Origin: an uncultured Coriobacteriales bacterium
GTDB lineage: Bacteria > Actinomycetota > Coriobacteriia > Coriobacteriales > Atopobiaceae
Direction of reading: 5' to 3'
NCBI GenBank assembly: GCA_946530775.1
Contig: CAMNAH010000087.1
Span: 1-5,371, forward strand
Length of the DNA stretch: 5,371 nt
Under the pieces are notes generated by a model. The model did not search any database, had not been told where the DNA came from, and saw nothing but the letters and a program-made list of their open reading frames with translations. Position numbers and translations under genes: made by a program. This document shows, one piece after another, positions 5,122 to 5,371 of the stretch; positions within the stretch are counted from its first letter, which is position 1, and each line of letters starts with the position of its first letter.

Positions 5122-5371
5122 ATGGACAGAGCCGCATTCCAGACATTCCATCCGGTGGTGCCCACGATCCTCTTCGTGGGCATCATCGGCTTATCGATGT
5201 TCGGCCTCGAGCCCCGCCTCGTAGCCGCATCGCTCGTCTTCGCCCTGCTCTTCGCTCTGGCGACGCAGGGGGCTGCCGCAGCCCTCGACAAGCTGCGCTG
5301 GCAGATCCCGCTGCTCATCCTCATCTGCCTCATCAACCCGCTCTTCAATGCCCGCGGCTCGCACCTGCTCT
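5122..5371 (+). CDS. ecfT: Energy-coupling factor transporter T component, N-terminal part (3' end outside window)
   Basis: The reading frame from ATG 5122 stays open to the window end, giving 83 residues. It reads FHPVVPTILFVGIIGLSMFG near the start, then two hydrophobic segments, and reaches NPLFNARGSHLL at residues 72-83. The NPLFN-xx-G motif and the hydrophobic layout are typical of EcfT, the membrane subunit that couples paired ATPases (EcfA) to a substrate-binding S component for uptake of vitamins or metal ions. The start lies nine bases after the DUF4430 stop with no clear Shine-Dalgarno, so translation is probably coupled to that gene. The substrate cannot be told from this fragment; the ATPase and S-component genes, expected downstream, are outside the window. 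Confidence 0.82.
   Translation, partial: MDRAAFQTFHPVVPTILFVGIIGLSMFGLEPRLVAASLVFALLFALATQGAAAALDKLRWQIPLLILICLINPLFNARGSHLL

Overview
The window is GC-rich, gene-dense bacterial DNA with every recognisable gene on the + strand. The strong G/C bias at third codon positions, GTG start use, a long U32/DUF3656 protein and a DUF4430 surface protein next to an ECF transporter gene together suggest a gut-type Actinomycetota of class Coriobacteriia, perhaps Collinsella-like. That placement is an inference from gene content and style, since no marker gene is present.

Layout. Positions 1-668 hold the 3' part of tyrS (tyrosyl-tRNA synthetase, KMSKS loop plus S4 RNA-binding domain). Its stop overlaps the GTG start of a long U32-family protein (668-3151), an Fe-S protein probably of the RlhA-like rRNA-hydroxylation group. 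A short AT-richer gap follows, then a small Nfu/NifU-C-terminal-domain Fe-S carrier (3198-3431). Thirteen bases later comes lgt (3445-4260), the prolipoprotein diacylglyceryl transferase. A 240-base gap (4261-4500) holds a possible weak terminator, a candidate extended -10 promoter and a structured leader. Last come a secreted, membrane-anchored DUF4430 protein (4501-5112) and the start of an EcfT-type transporter subunit (5122 to the window end).

How the parts fit. The first four genes are housekeeping: tRNA charging, probable RNA modification, Fe-S delivery and lipoprotein maturation. The Nfu-like carrier may supply clusters to the U32 protein. The last two genes look like the start of an uptake operon for a vitamin or metal, with cobalamin or cobalt the leading guess, under control of the leader RNA.

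Two things stand out. First, an 87-bp palindromic repeat lies in frame in the interdomain linker of the U32 gene. It consists of two inverted copies of a unit that is itself a palindrome, and it encodes nearly the same peptide on either strand, as expected of an element adapted to insert into coding DNA. Second, the leader before the DUF4430 gene contains two mutually exclusive helices. A long-range 7-bp helix competes with a 14-bp hairpin that buries the Shine-Dalgarno sequence, which is the layout of a translational riboswitch. Parts of the leader resemble the cobalamin family, but the match is incomplete.
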